Assembly (NCBI GenBank): GCA_035524895.1
Contig: DATLFI010000048.1
Span: 1 to 6,861 of the forward strand
DNA length: 6,861 bases
Origin: DATLFI01 sp035524895
GTDB taxonomy: Bacteria; Acidobacteriota; Thermoanaerobaculia; Multivoradales; Multivoraceae
Direction: 5' to 3'
Position 1 is the first letter of the stretch; every line of letters starts with the position of its first letter. Positions 1 to 5,410 of the stretch are shown in pieces. The notes under the pieces were generated by a model. The model saw only the letters and a program-made list of their open reading frames with translations, was not told where the DNA came from and ran no database searches. Position numbers and translations under genes: made by a program.

Positions 1-2
1 TC

Positions 3-563
3 GAATTGCTCACCAGGTCAGTGCATCAGAGGGCGGGCAACTTCTCGCCCGATGGAATGACGCTCTATTTCACGCAGAGGCTGCCCGGCAGGCCGTCCGA
101 GATCCACAAGGTGCTGCTCGATGGCACGCAGCGGGTCGAGCCGGTCGTCGCTTCCTCGCTCATCAATTACGACCCCCAGGTCTCGCCCGACGGCAAGTGG
201 CTGGCCTTCGCCTCGGACAGCGCGGACGGCTCGGGGATTTACGTGCTGCCCCTCGGCGGTGGCGAAAGGATCCGGATCTCGGACAAGGGAGGTTACGTGC
301 CGCGCTGGAGTCCCAGCGGCAACGAGCTTTTCTTCATGGAGAACCCGCCGACGCTCATCATGGCGAAGCGCGGCGCGAGCGGCCGCTGGAACGAAGCGAC
401 GCTGACGACGCTCTTCGCGATCCCGAACTTTCGTCGTGGCGACTCGATCACCGCTTTCGACGTATCACCGTCCGGCGATACGTTCCTCATCGGCGAAACG
501 CGCGCGGGAGAGGGGGATGGGGATATTCAGGTGATCCTGAATGGGGACCTGAAGAGGCCGTAA
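3..563 (+). CDS. C-terminal part of a PD40/TolB-like beta-propeller protein (5' end outside the window)
   Basis: The reading frame is open to the left edge of the window, so only about the last 186 codons are present; the TTG at base 6 is probably an internal codon. The visible part shows PD40 (WD40-like) blades with the usual signatures: NFSPDGMTLYF, QVSPDGKWLAFASD, PRWSPSGNELFF and FDVSPSGDTFLIGE. These repeats build a propeller used for binding proteins or ligands and are not catalytic by themselves. The order of blades and the closing segment (FDVSPSG... then DIQVILNGDLKRP) resemble the end of acidobacterial serine/threonine kinases that carry a C-terminal PD40 propeller, whose last strand often reads like VVLNW. 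A kinase domain would lie upstream and cannot be seen, so a secreted TolB-like protein is the alternative. No peptidase domain follows the propeller before the TAA stop. I am confident of the fold and not of the full protein. Confidence 0.85.
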   Translation, partial: ELLTRSVHQRAGNFSPDGMTLYFTQRLPGRPSEIHKVLLDGTQRVEPVVASSLINYDPQVSPDGKWLAFASDSADGSGIYVLPLGGGERIRISDKGGYVPRWSPSGNELFFMENPPTLIMAKRGASGRWNEATLTTLFAIPNFRRGDSITAFDVSPSGDTFLIGETRAGEGDGDIQVILNGDLKRP

Positions 564-632
564 GTGAGTCCCTCGGTGAGGCAGTTCCTCGGAGCTCCCC
601 GGCCTCCCCCGTTCCGATCGGCCGCGATCCGC

Positions 633-720
633 CGGCCGTAGGTCGGCCGTAGGTGGCTGACACCTGGCTGCGGGCCGGCCGTAGGTGGCTGACACCTGGC
701 TGCGGACACCTGGCTGCGGG
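633..720 (+). repeat. Intergenic tandem array, 32-base unit with CACCT palindrome, truncated copies at both ends
   Basis: Two nearly identical 32-base units start at 644 and 676. A partial unit containing only the first 11 bases (CGGCCGTAGGT) precedes them at 633-643. A partial unit containing only the last part (GACACCTGGCTGCGG) follows at 705-719, at a 14-base spacing. Each full unit contains AGGTG-GCTGA-CACCT (651-665 and 683-697), a 5-bp inverted repeat that could form a small hairpin. This palindrome looks similar to the AGGTG...CACCT repetitive palindromes seen between genes in many bacteria, but I cannot test that relation here. The array joins directly onto the 180-bp repeat that starts at 721. 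Confidence 0.85.
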
Positions 721-895
721 CTGATCCCTTCGTCAGGAGCGGCGGGCGGCGGAGCCTCGGCTGCTCGACGAGCGGTGAGGGTCGAGGTGCGTCCGGAGCT
801 CGACGTTGGTGCGTGGCGAAGGGTTCGAAGGCCTTCGTTGCCGTCTCTCGGCGGCTGCTGAGACGTCATCGCGGCTCTTGACCCGGTAGATCGCC
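721..895 (+). repeat. Dispersed repeat of about 180 bp, copy 1 (second copy at 6187-6369)
   Basis: This block aligns end to end with 6187-6369 in the same orientation, from CTGATCC to GGTAGATCGCC. Counting by eye gives roughly ten substitutions over about 170 aligned bases, one 3-base indel and one indel of about 11 bases. The best-conserved stretches are 752-789 and 843-872. They contain the palindrome GCTCGACGAGC (763-773), the flanking arms CCTCG (755-759) and CGAGG (783-787), and the arms CGTCTC (842-847) and GAGACG (860-865). On the minus strand both copies can be read without stops in more than one frame, as expected for DNA this GC-rich, so coding cannot be argued from openness. No terminal inverted repeats or target duplications are obvious. 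Confidence 0.85.
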
Positions 896-916
896 AGCCA
901 GTTGGCCGCCGCCGTG

Positions 917-967
917 GCTCGCCGCCGCAACTAGCTGACACCTCTGCGCCGACACCTCTGCGCCGCC
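917..967 (+). repeat. Tail module of the composite repeat plus 14-base tandem duplication
   Basis: The segment GCTCGCCGCCGCAACTAGCT at 917-936 followed by GACACCTCTGCGCC matches 2213-2244 and 6393-6424, with a few substitutions. Here the unit GACACCTCTGCGCC occurs twice in perfect tandem (937-950 and 951-964), whereas the other two sites have it once. It shares the GACACCT core with the array at 633-720. The remaining bases up to about 1060 show no gene or clear signal. Confidence 0.8.
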
Positions 968-1118
968 GCACCGCGCGCAGAACGGCGGCGAATCCCGTCT
1001 GGGCAGGGCGCAGCACCGGTGTGCCGCATCGGTCAACTGCGTCGCGACCGGCGAGCCCCCGGGTTATCATTCGGGACTCTCTTCGACAGCCTGCGCCTCG
1101 ACCCCGAGGGAAGGTCCG

Positions 1119-2150
1119 ATGCGGCTCCACGGTCCCCTGTCGCTGCTGATCGCGTCCGTCGGCCTGGCATCCTCTGCCGGCGGCATGGAGATTCTCTATA
1201 TCCACAACACCAACTCGGGGACGATCTCCAAGGTCAGCATCCCCGAGCACGAGGTGGTCGGCGAGATCGAGATCGGTTTCTTCACCGACTACCTGGCGAG
1301 CTCTCCCGACGGCCAGGTGCTCTACGTCAATCGCATCGAGTCGATCGCACCCGTGGAGCAGAAGCTCAACATCGGGGTCAGCGGCGAGATGATCGCGGTC
1401 GACACGCAGACCGATCGCATCCTGTGGCGCATGGACCTCGATGGCATGCCGCACCACATGTCGGTGTCGAAGGACGGCAAGAGGATGTTCGTGCCCTACT
1501 ACGACACCTGGTGGATAGCGGTGATCGACCTCGAGAAGCACCAGGTGATCCACAAGATCCTCAACGGTCACGGCTCCCATGGCACCAAGCTCTCCAGGGA
1601 CGGCAACCTGCTCTACGTCGGCTCGATGATGAACGACCACCTGACGATGATCGACACCAAGACCTTCGACATCGTGGGCCGAGTCAGCTTCCGTGACGGC
1701 GTGCGACCCTTTGCGATCACCGCGGACGGCAAGCGCGCCTACGTCCAGCAGTCGTGGTTGCACGGATTCGTGGTGGTCGATCTGGAAAAGCGCGACAAGC
1801 TGCGCACCGTCATGCTGCCGGACGCGGACGCGGTCCCCGTGGACGACACCTATCCGCAGGACGTCAACCACGGCATCGCTCTGACCAGGGACGAATCGCT
1901 GTTGCTGGTCAACGCTAGCGTCTACGGCTACCTGGCGGTCTACAGCCATCCGGCCCTGGAGCTGCTCGCGACCATACCGGTGGGTACCGACCCGAACTCG
2001 ATCGCCTCGAGCGGCGACGGACGGTACGCCTACGTCAGCAACCGCCGCTCCGACGACCTCTCGGTGATCGACATCGCCGCCCGCAAGGAGATCAAGCGCA
2101 TTCCCCTGGGCGAGAAGCCGCAACGGATGGTAGTCATCGATGTTCCGTAG
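1119..2150 (+). CDS. Exported YVTN-family beta-propeller protein
   Basis: A protein of 343 residues. Residues 1-20 look like a Sec signal peptide (MRLHGPLSLLIASVGLASSA), so it is probably periplasmic or secreted. The rest is made of YVTN-type blades with recurring (S/T)xDGxxxYV turns: SPDG at 62-65, SKDG at 117-120, SRDG at 159-162, TADG at 201-204, TRDE at 256-259 and SGDG at 298-301. The spacing of about 42-55 residues fits a seven-bladed propeller, and the last blade has the family hallmark YVSNRRSDDLSVIDI. Such propellers usually act as binding scaffolds, and some resemble the propeller of cytochrome cd1 or quinone enzymes. I see no CxxCH haem motif, so an electron-transfer role is unsupported. 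The start is chosen for the signal peptide and for the purine-rich site GAGGGAAGG at 1106-1114, four bases before the ATG. The gene stands alone, with repeat-filled gaps on both sides. The substrate is unknown. Confidence 0.9.
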   Translation: MRLHGPLSLLIASVGLASSAGGMEILYIHNTNSGTISKVSIPEHEVVGEIEIGFFTDYLASSPDGQVLYVNRIESIAPVEQKLNIGVSGEMIAVDTQTDRILWRMDLDGMPHHMSVSKDGKRMFVPYYDTWWIAVIDLEKHQVIHKILNGHGSHGTKLSRDGNLLYVGSMMNDHLTMIDTKTFDIVGRVSFRDGVRPFAITADGKRAYVQQSWLHGFVVVDLEKRDKLRTVMLPDADAVPVDDTYPQDVNHGIALTRDESLLLVNASVYGYLAVYSHPALELLATIPVGTDPNSIASSGDGRYAYVSNRRSDDLSVIDIAARKEIKRIPLGEKPQRMVVIDVP

Positions 2151-2210
2151 CGGACGAGCGGAGGCACGCGGAGGTCACATGAAGCCGAACCGTCGCGCCA
2201 CGACCGGAGC

Positions 2211-2246
2211 AGCTCGGAGCCGCAACTCCCCGACACCTCTGCGCCG
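2211..2246 (+). repeat. Solo tail module of the composite repeat (third copy)
   Basis: The sequence AGCTCGGAGCCGCAACTCCC followed by CGACACCTCTGCGCCG is nearly identical to 6391-6426 (about 33 of 36 bases) and related to 917-950. Unlike those two places, there is no recognisable copy of the 180-bp block upstream of it. It lies about 60 bases after the stop of the propeller gene, in the same orientation as the other copies. Confidence 0.8.
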
Positions 2247-2274
2247 GGGCTCTCTAGCTTGACCGAGCGCTCCT

Positions 2275-2371
2275 GGAGGATTTGGGTGGCACCTCTCTCC
2301 GGTGGGAGGATTTGGGTGGCACCTCTCTCCACCGGCACCTCTCTCCACCGCACCTCTCTCCACCTCTCTCC
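2275..2371 (+). repeat. Intergenic nested array with five copies of CACCTCTCTCC at shrinking spacing
   Basis: A 26-base unit beginning GGAGGATTTGGGTGGCACCT occurs at 2275-2300 and 2305-2330. It is followed by shorter copies that keep only the 3' end. The shared end CACCTCTCTCC occurs at 2290, 2320, 2336, 2351 and 2361, giving spacings of 30, 16, 15 and 10 bases. The 19-mer GGATTTGGGTGGCACCTCT at 2278 and 2308 recurs exactly at 6020. The array lies 53 bases upstream of the DUF885 lipoprotein start, so it is in the region where its promoter or leader should be. Reading frames that start inside it (for example GTG at 2302) only translate the repeat. Confidence 0.85.
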
Positions 2372-2424
2372 GCAAGCCTTCGGGGGCTATGCTTCGGGCT
2401 TCCTCCAACCCCGGGAACCCCCCC

Positions 2425-4245
2425 ATGCGCCAGACCCTGATCGCGACCGCCCTCGTCACCGCCCTGCTAGCCGCCTGTGGGCCCGGGACCCCGACAACGG
2501 AAGGCCCGGGAACGACTACCGGCACAGTTCCATCCGCGCAGGCCAGGGCCGAGGCCGACGCGGCCTTCGCGAAGCTCGCCGCGAGATTCCTGGACGAGGG
2601 GCTGGCGCTGAGCCCGGTAAGCGCCACGGCCACTGGCGACCACCGCTTCGATGCCGAGCTCGACGACATGAGCGCGGCGGGCCGCCAGAAAGGAGCGGAC
2701 TGGGCCAGGGCCATGCTGGCCGCGCTCGATGCCATCGATGCCTCGCAGCTGTCGAGGGAGAACCAGGTGGATGCGCGGATCCTGCGCAACAACCTCGAGT
2801 ACGGCCTGTGGGACAGCGAAGTGTTCCAGCGCTGGGCTTGGGATCCGCAGATCTACAGCAACCTCGCCGGCGGGGCGATCTACAACCTGATGGCGCGCGA
2901 GTTCGCGCCGATGCCAGATCGCCTGCGCTCCGCCACCGCACGCATGGAGAAACTACCGGGCCTGTTGGCCCAGGCGCGTGAAAACCTCGATCCGGCGCGG
3001 GTGCCACGCACGCATGCGGAGACCGTGGCGCGCCAGAACCGCGGGTTGGCCACCCTTCTCGATGAATTCATCCTGCCTGCCGCTGATCAACTGGAGGGCG
3101 AGGAGCGCAGTCGCCTCGACGCCGCGGTAGCCACCGTGCGCGCAGCCGCGGGAGAGCACCAGGCGTGGCTCGACGAAACCCTGGTTCCGAATGCGGCCGG
3201 CGACTTCCGTACCGGCGCGCAAAAGTACGACCAACAGCTGGTATTCGCGCTGAACTCTTCGCTGGGTCGTGCCGAGATCCGCGAACGCGCCGAGGCCGAA
3301 CTGGCGCGCGTGCGCGACGAGATGTATGCGGTGGCGCAGGGCGTGCTCGAGAACCGTGCCGATGCGCCGCCAACACCCGACCAGCCCGACGACGGCCAGC
3401 GCCAGGCCGCCATCGAGGCCGCGCTGGAGCTGACCTATGCCGAGCGGCCGGAGCGCCACGAAGTAGTGGACTTTGCCAAGTACACGCTGGAGGTGGCCAC
3501 CGACTTCGTACGCGCCAAGGACCTGGTGACGGTGCCCGACGAGCCGGTGAAGATCATCCTGATGCCGGAGTTCCAGCGCGGCGTTTCGGTGGCCTACTGC
3601 GATTCGCCGGGTCCGCTCGACAAGGGGCTGGACACCTACTACGCGATCTCGCCGATCCCGGACGAATGGGATGAGGCCAAGGTGGAGTCGTTCCTGCGCG
3701 AGTACAACGACTACATGATCCATGTGCTGTCCATCCACGAGGCCATGCCCGGTCATTACCTGGAAGGCGTGCATTCGGCCGAGCATCCCTCGACGCTACG
3801 GGCGGTGCTTCGCTCGGGACCGTTCGCGGAAGGTTGGGCGGTCTACACCGAGCGCATGCTGGCCGACGCCGGCTACCTCGACAACGACCCACTGTTCCGC
3901 CTCACCCAGCTCAAGTACTACGCCCGCGCCGTGGCCAACGCCATCCTCGACCAGGGCGTGCACGTGGACGGCTGGAGCAAGGAGCAGGCGATGGACCTGA
4001 TGGTGCGCCAGACCTTCCAGCAGCAGAGCGAGGCGGAGGGCAAGTGGGTGCGGGCGCAGCTCTCGTCCACGCAGTTGGCAACCTACTTCGTGGGTGCGCA
4101 GGAACACTTCGATGCCCGCGCGGCGGCCGAGGCGAAGTGGGGCGAGGAATTCGACCTGAAGGACTACAACGACCGGATGCTAGCGAACGGTGCGCCGCCG
4201 GTGCGCTTCGCGCGGCAGTTGCTGCTGGACGAGCCGATCGAGTGA
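2425..4245 (+). CDS. DUF885-family lipoprotein, predicted metallopeptidase-like
   Basis: A protein of 606 residues. MRQTLIATALVTALLAAC gives a lipoprotein signal with lipobox L15-A16-A17-C18, so the mature protein should be lipid-anchored. The body matches DUF885, a large family of unproven function with a metallopeptidase-like fold. Its hallmark is here: H438-E439-A-M-P-G-H444 (HExxPGH), then E469 in FAEGWAVYTERM with E476 seven residues later. By analogy with zincin-type peptidases, H438, H444 and E469 are candidate metal ligands and E439 the candidate general base; this is inference. Other family-like segments are FLDEGLALSPVSATATGDHRFD near the mature N terminus, and YYAISPIPDEWDE. The length is normal for the family and the reading frame is intact. 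The ATG at 2425 is chosen over the in-frame GTG at 2302 because it opens the signal peptide; no strong Shine-Dalgarno site is visible before it. The gene is followed at once by a strong hairpin and looks monocistronic. Confidence 0.93.
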   Translation: MRQTLIATALVTALLAACGPGTPTTEGPGTTTGTVPSAQARAEADAAFAKLAARFLDEGLALSPVSATATGDHRFDAELDDMSAAGRQKGADWARAMLAALDAIDASQLSRENQVDARILRNNLEYGLWDSEVFQRWAWDPQIYSNLAGGAIYNLMAREFAPMPDRLRSATARMEKLPGLLAQARENLDPARVPRTHAETVARQNRGLATLLDEFILPAADQLEGEERSRLDAAVATVRAAAGEHQAWLDETLVPNAAGDFRTGAQKYDQQLVFALNSSLGRAEIRERAEAELARVRDEMYAVAQGVLENRADAPPTPDQPDDGQRQAAIEAALELTYAERPERHEVVDFAKYTLEVATDFVRAKDLVTVPDEPVKIILMPEFQRGVSVAYCDSPGPLDKGLDTYYAISPIPDEWDEAKVESFLREYNDYMIHVLSIHEAMPGHYLEGVHSAEHPSTLRAVLRSGPFAEGWAVYTERMLADAGYLDNDPLFRLTQLKYYARAVANAILDQGVHVDGWSKEQAMDLMVRQTFQQQSEAEGKWVRAQLSSTQLATYFVGAQEHFDARAAAEAKWGEEFDLKDYNDRMLANGAPPVRFARQLLLDEPIE

Positions 4246-4246
4246 G

Positions 4247-4291
4247 CGAAGGCGCCATCCCTCCCGGTCCCCCGGGCGGATGGCGCCTTCG
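4247..4291 (+). terminator. Strong hairpin, likely transcription terminator of the DUF885 gene
   Basis: CGAAGGCGCCATCC (4247-4260) pairs perfectly with GGATGGCGCCTTCG (4278-4291), a 14-bp stem starting two bases after the TGA stop. Within the 17-base loop, CCCGG and CCGGG can form a second stem. There is no clear T-run after the stem, so it may be a hairpin-only terminator or an mRNA 3'-end stabiliser. It would also work as a barrier facing the convergent vapBC transcript. Confidence 0.75.
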
Positions 4292-4328
4292 ACGCTTCAG
4301 TGGATGGAGATGGCCCCGGCACGGGCAG

Positions 4329-4356
4329 GCACCGGGGGCACCGGGGGCACCGGGGG
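4329..4356 (+). repeat. Short tandem repeat, three 9-base units GCACCGGGG
   Basis: Perfect copies of GCACCGGGG lie at 4329-4337, 4338-4346 and 4347-4355, between the convergent DUF885 and vapC genes. The GCACC core echoes the CACCT core of the other intergenic arrays, but the rest differs, so it may be unrelated slippage of a G-rich tract. The G-runs could form a G-quadruplex on the plus strand. Confidence 0.75.
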
Positions 4357-4368
4357 TCAAAGCAATCG

Positions 4369-4415
4369 TCGGAGGCCCGCGGTAACCGAGCCTCCCTTCA
4401 CTCGGAGGCCCGTGG
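4369..4415 (-). other. Imperfect direct repeat with competing hairpins, 3' of vapC
   Basis: TCGGAGGCCCGCGG (4369-4382) recurs as TCGGAGGCCCGTGG (4402-4415), 13 of 14 bases identical. GCCTCC at 4390-4395 lies between them and can pair with GGAGGC on either side (4371-4376 or 4404-4409). CCGAG (4386-4390) can also pair with CTCGG (4401-4405), and CGGT-A-ACCG (4380-4388) forms a small inner stem. The element lies about 40 bases beyond the vapC stop on the minus strand, where a terminator would be expected. No T-run is visible in either direction, so a terminator role is a guess. Confidence 0.4.
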
Positions 4416-4456
4416 AAGCGCACCATCGGCGAGACGGCGTCCGGCCTCCGGCGTCG

Positions 4457-4834
4457 CTACCAGGCACGCCGAACGATGTGCTGCACTCGATCGAAGTGCT
4501 CGTCTCGACTCAGGATCGTCAGCGCGTGCTGCCTGGCGAGAGCGGCGATCCAGACGTCGTTCTCCGGAATCGGTGTGCCTCGGCTGCGGAGCTCGTCTCT
4601 GACCTGGGCGTAGTGCGACGCCGTGGCCAAGTCGATCGGGAGCACGATCGAGTCGAGGATCAGCCTTTCGAGCAGGAAGGCCAGGTCGCCAGCCTGTCGG
4701 GATCTCGCGAGGCCGTATCGATACTCGCCGACGACTACCGTGGGCAGGTGAAGCCGATCCTCGCCGGAAAGAGCGGAACCCAGAGCCGGATCTCCGGCAA
4801 AGAGTGCAGAAACGGCATTGGTGTCGAGAATCAA
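4457..4834 (-). CDS. vapC: VapC-type PIN-domain toxin (ribonuclease)
   Basis: A protein of 125 residues, the normal size for VapC. All acidic positions expected of a PIN domain are present: D4 in ILDTN, E37 in VVVGEYRYGL, D93 in PENDVWIAALA, and D111 with D115 in SRDEHFD. PIN toxins use these residues to bind magnesium and cut RNA, often tRNA or rRNA; the target here cannot be told from sequence. The start is TTG at 4834-4832, overlapping the antitoxin stop as TTGA, which suggests coupled translation and a toxin made after and below its antitoxin. A longer frame upstream has no better start, and ILDTN at residues 2-6 is the usual distance from a VapC start. It is the second gene of a two-gene operon with vapB and has no sign of decay. 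Confidence 0.93.
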   Translation of the reverse strand: MILDTNAVSALFAGDPALGSALSGEDRLHLPTVVVGEYRYGLARSRQAGDLAFLLERLILDSIVLPIDLATASHYAQVRDELRSRGTPIPENDVWIAALARQHALTILSRDEHFDRVQHIVRRAW

Positions 4835-5082
4835 GTCCAGGTCTCGGGCTCGATCCGCTCGAGGTCCTCCGAAACGATCCGCTCCACCTCTTGGATGTCC
4901 GCCGGTCGGCCCTTGCCGAAGACCTTGCGCCAGGGCTCCTTGCCCGGCGCGGGCCTCTTCGTATAGCGAAGGTGATTGCGCAGGGCAACTGTCAGCACTT
5001 CTTTCAGAGACCGCCCTTCCTTGGCCGCAGTGGCCTTCGCCATTCGCAAGAGCTCGTCAGGGATCTCGATGGTGGTCTTCAC
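4831..5082 (-). CDS. vapB: VapB-type ribbon-helix-helix antitoxin
   Basis: A protein of 83 residues. The N terminus MKTTIEIPDELLRMAKATAA and the following KEGRSLKEVLTVALRNHL show the short strand and two helices of a ribbon-helix-helix DNA-binding domain (about residues 2-39). The C-terminal part, rich in charged residues with W51 and W82, would wrap the toxin. It should neutralise the adjacent VapC and, as a complex, repress its own promoter. The start is GTG at 5082-5080. I chose it because the ribbon begins immediately after it. No clear Shine-Dalgarno site precedes it. An ATG at 5098-5096 is out of frame and gives only a three-codon frame. The stop overlaps the vapC start by four bases. 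Confidence 0.88.
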   Translation of the reverse strand: MKTTIEIPDELLRMAKATAAKEGRSLKEVLTVALRNHLRYTKRPAPGKEPWRKVFGKGRPADIQEVERIVSEDLERIEPETWT

Positions 5083-5094
5083 CGGGTCAGGCTA

Positions 5095-5106
5095 CCATAT
5101 TTATGG
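5095..5106 (-). promoter_or_regulatory. AT-rich inverted repeat, possible vapBC operator and -10 region
   Basis: CCATA-TT-TATGG is a 5-bp inverted repeat with a two-base centre, 12 bases upstream of the vapB GTG. It sits in a small AT-rich island in otherwise GC-rich DNA. On the minus strand it contains TAAATA and TATGGT, either of which could serve as a -10 box. VapBC complexes usually bind palindromes over their own promoter, so autoregulation here is plausible. No matching -35 box is evident. Confidence 0.45.
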
Positions 5107-5410
5107 GTCGCTGGCCCGGTCTCGGATCGGCTCGGCATTGCCAACGCATGCGCTTCGCCGCCCTCCCAGTACGACTCGAACACGGGCGCTGACCTTCTTT
5201 TGCAGCAGGTCCGGGTTGCGCGCGCTCGAGGCGCCCCAGGAAGCCTGTGTCGGTGACTTGCGGAGAGGTTCGGATTGGACGCGGCGGCCACGGATGATCA
5301 CCGAGAGTCGCGAAGGAGCGAGCCGACCATGCGAGCGGAGCCACCAGCCCGAGAGAGTCCAGGGCTGGGGAGGATTGCGCCGCCGCCGGGGGCGTAGAAT
5401 TCCCGTCGCG
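5107..5410. other. Intergenic gap between divergent vapBC and PIN pair, no gene recognised
   Basis: I see no gene, RNA gene or member of the CACCT repeat family in this 304-base stretch, which makes it the only long gap in the window without one. It holds a 7-bp hairpin, CCAGCCC (5344-5350) with GGGCTGG (5362-5368), and should contain the promoter regions of both divergent toxin-antitoxin operons at its ends. Open frames crossing it on both strands look like chance openness at high GC. Confidence 0.6.
5395..5400 (+). promoter_or_regulatory. Possible -10 box of the PIN pair, near-leaderless
   Basis: TAGAAT is a close match to the TATAAT consensus and one of few such matches in this GC-rich region. 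It ends 10 bases before the ATG at 5411, so a transcript starting about seven bases downstream would have a leader of only about four bases. No Shine-Dalgarno site precedes the ATG, in keeping with leaderless translation. A -35 box at proper spacing is not clear. Confidence 0.35.

Noticed and set aside
721..895. Integron attC sites next to small gene cassettes
   Set aside because: No paired RYYYAAC/GTTRRRY core sites in the right arrangement, no integrase, and the neighbouring large genes are not cassette-like.
733..930. Conserved short protein on the minus strand encoded by the 180-bp repeat
   Set aside because: The same frame is open in both copies and ends at an equivalent stop, but several substitutions change amino acids, indels disturb the ends, another frame is equally open, and no start site is conserved.
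633..967. CRISPR array
   Set aside because: Units are adjacent or separated by only a few bases with no unique spacers of 25-40 bases, and no cas gene is present.
465..2123. A 552-codon open frame on the minus strand across the propeller gene and the first repeat
   Set aside because: It is antisense to a clear YVTN propeller with signal peptide, its translation is low-complexity (H, V, D, R-rich) without a domain, and it runs through non-coding repeats. High third-position GC makes such openness expected.
2302..2424. Earlier GTG start for the DUF885 gene
   Set aside because: It would place 41 repeat-derived residues in front of a perfect lipoprotein signal peptide that begins at 2425.
2953..3786. 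A 277-codon minus-strand frame inside the DUF885 gene
   Set aside because: Antisense shadow of a well-supported gene; the protein has no recognisable motif.
5155..5195. tRNA fragment on the minus strand (GTGTTCGAGTCGTAC looks like a T-arm)
   Set aside because: The putative T-stem does not pair properly, and no matching acceptor, D or anticodon arm is visible upstream.
4976..5410. Earlier start for the PIN protein in the same frame
   Set aside because: The extension overlaps vapB and the divergent promoter region, and the PIN family begins at MRVYLD.
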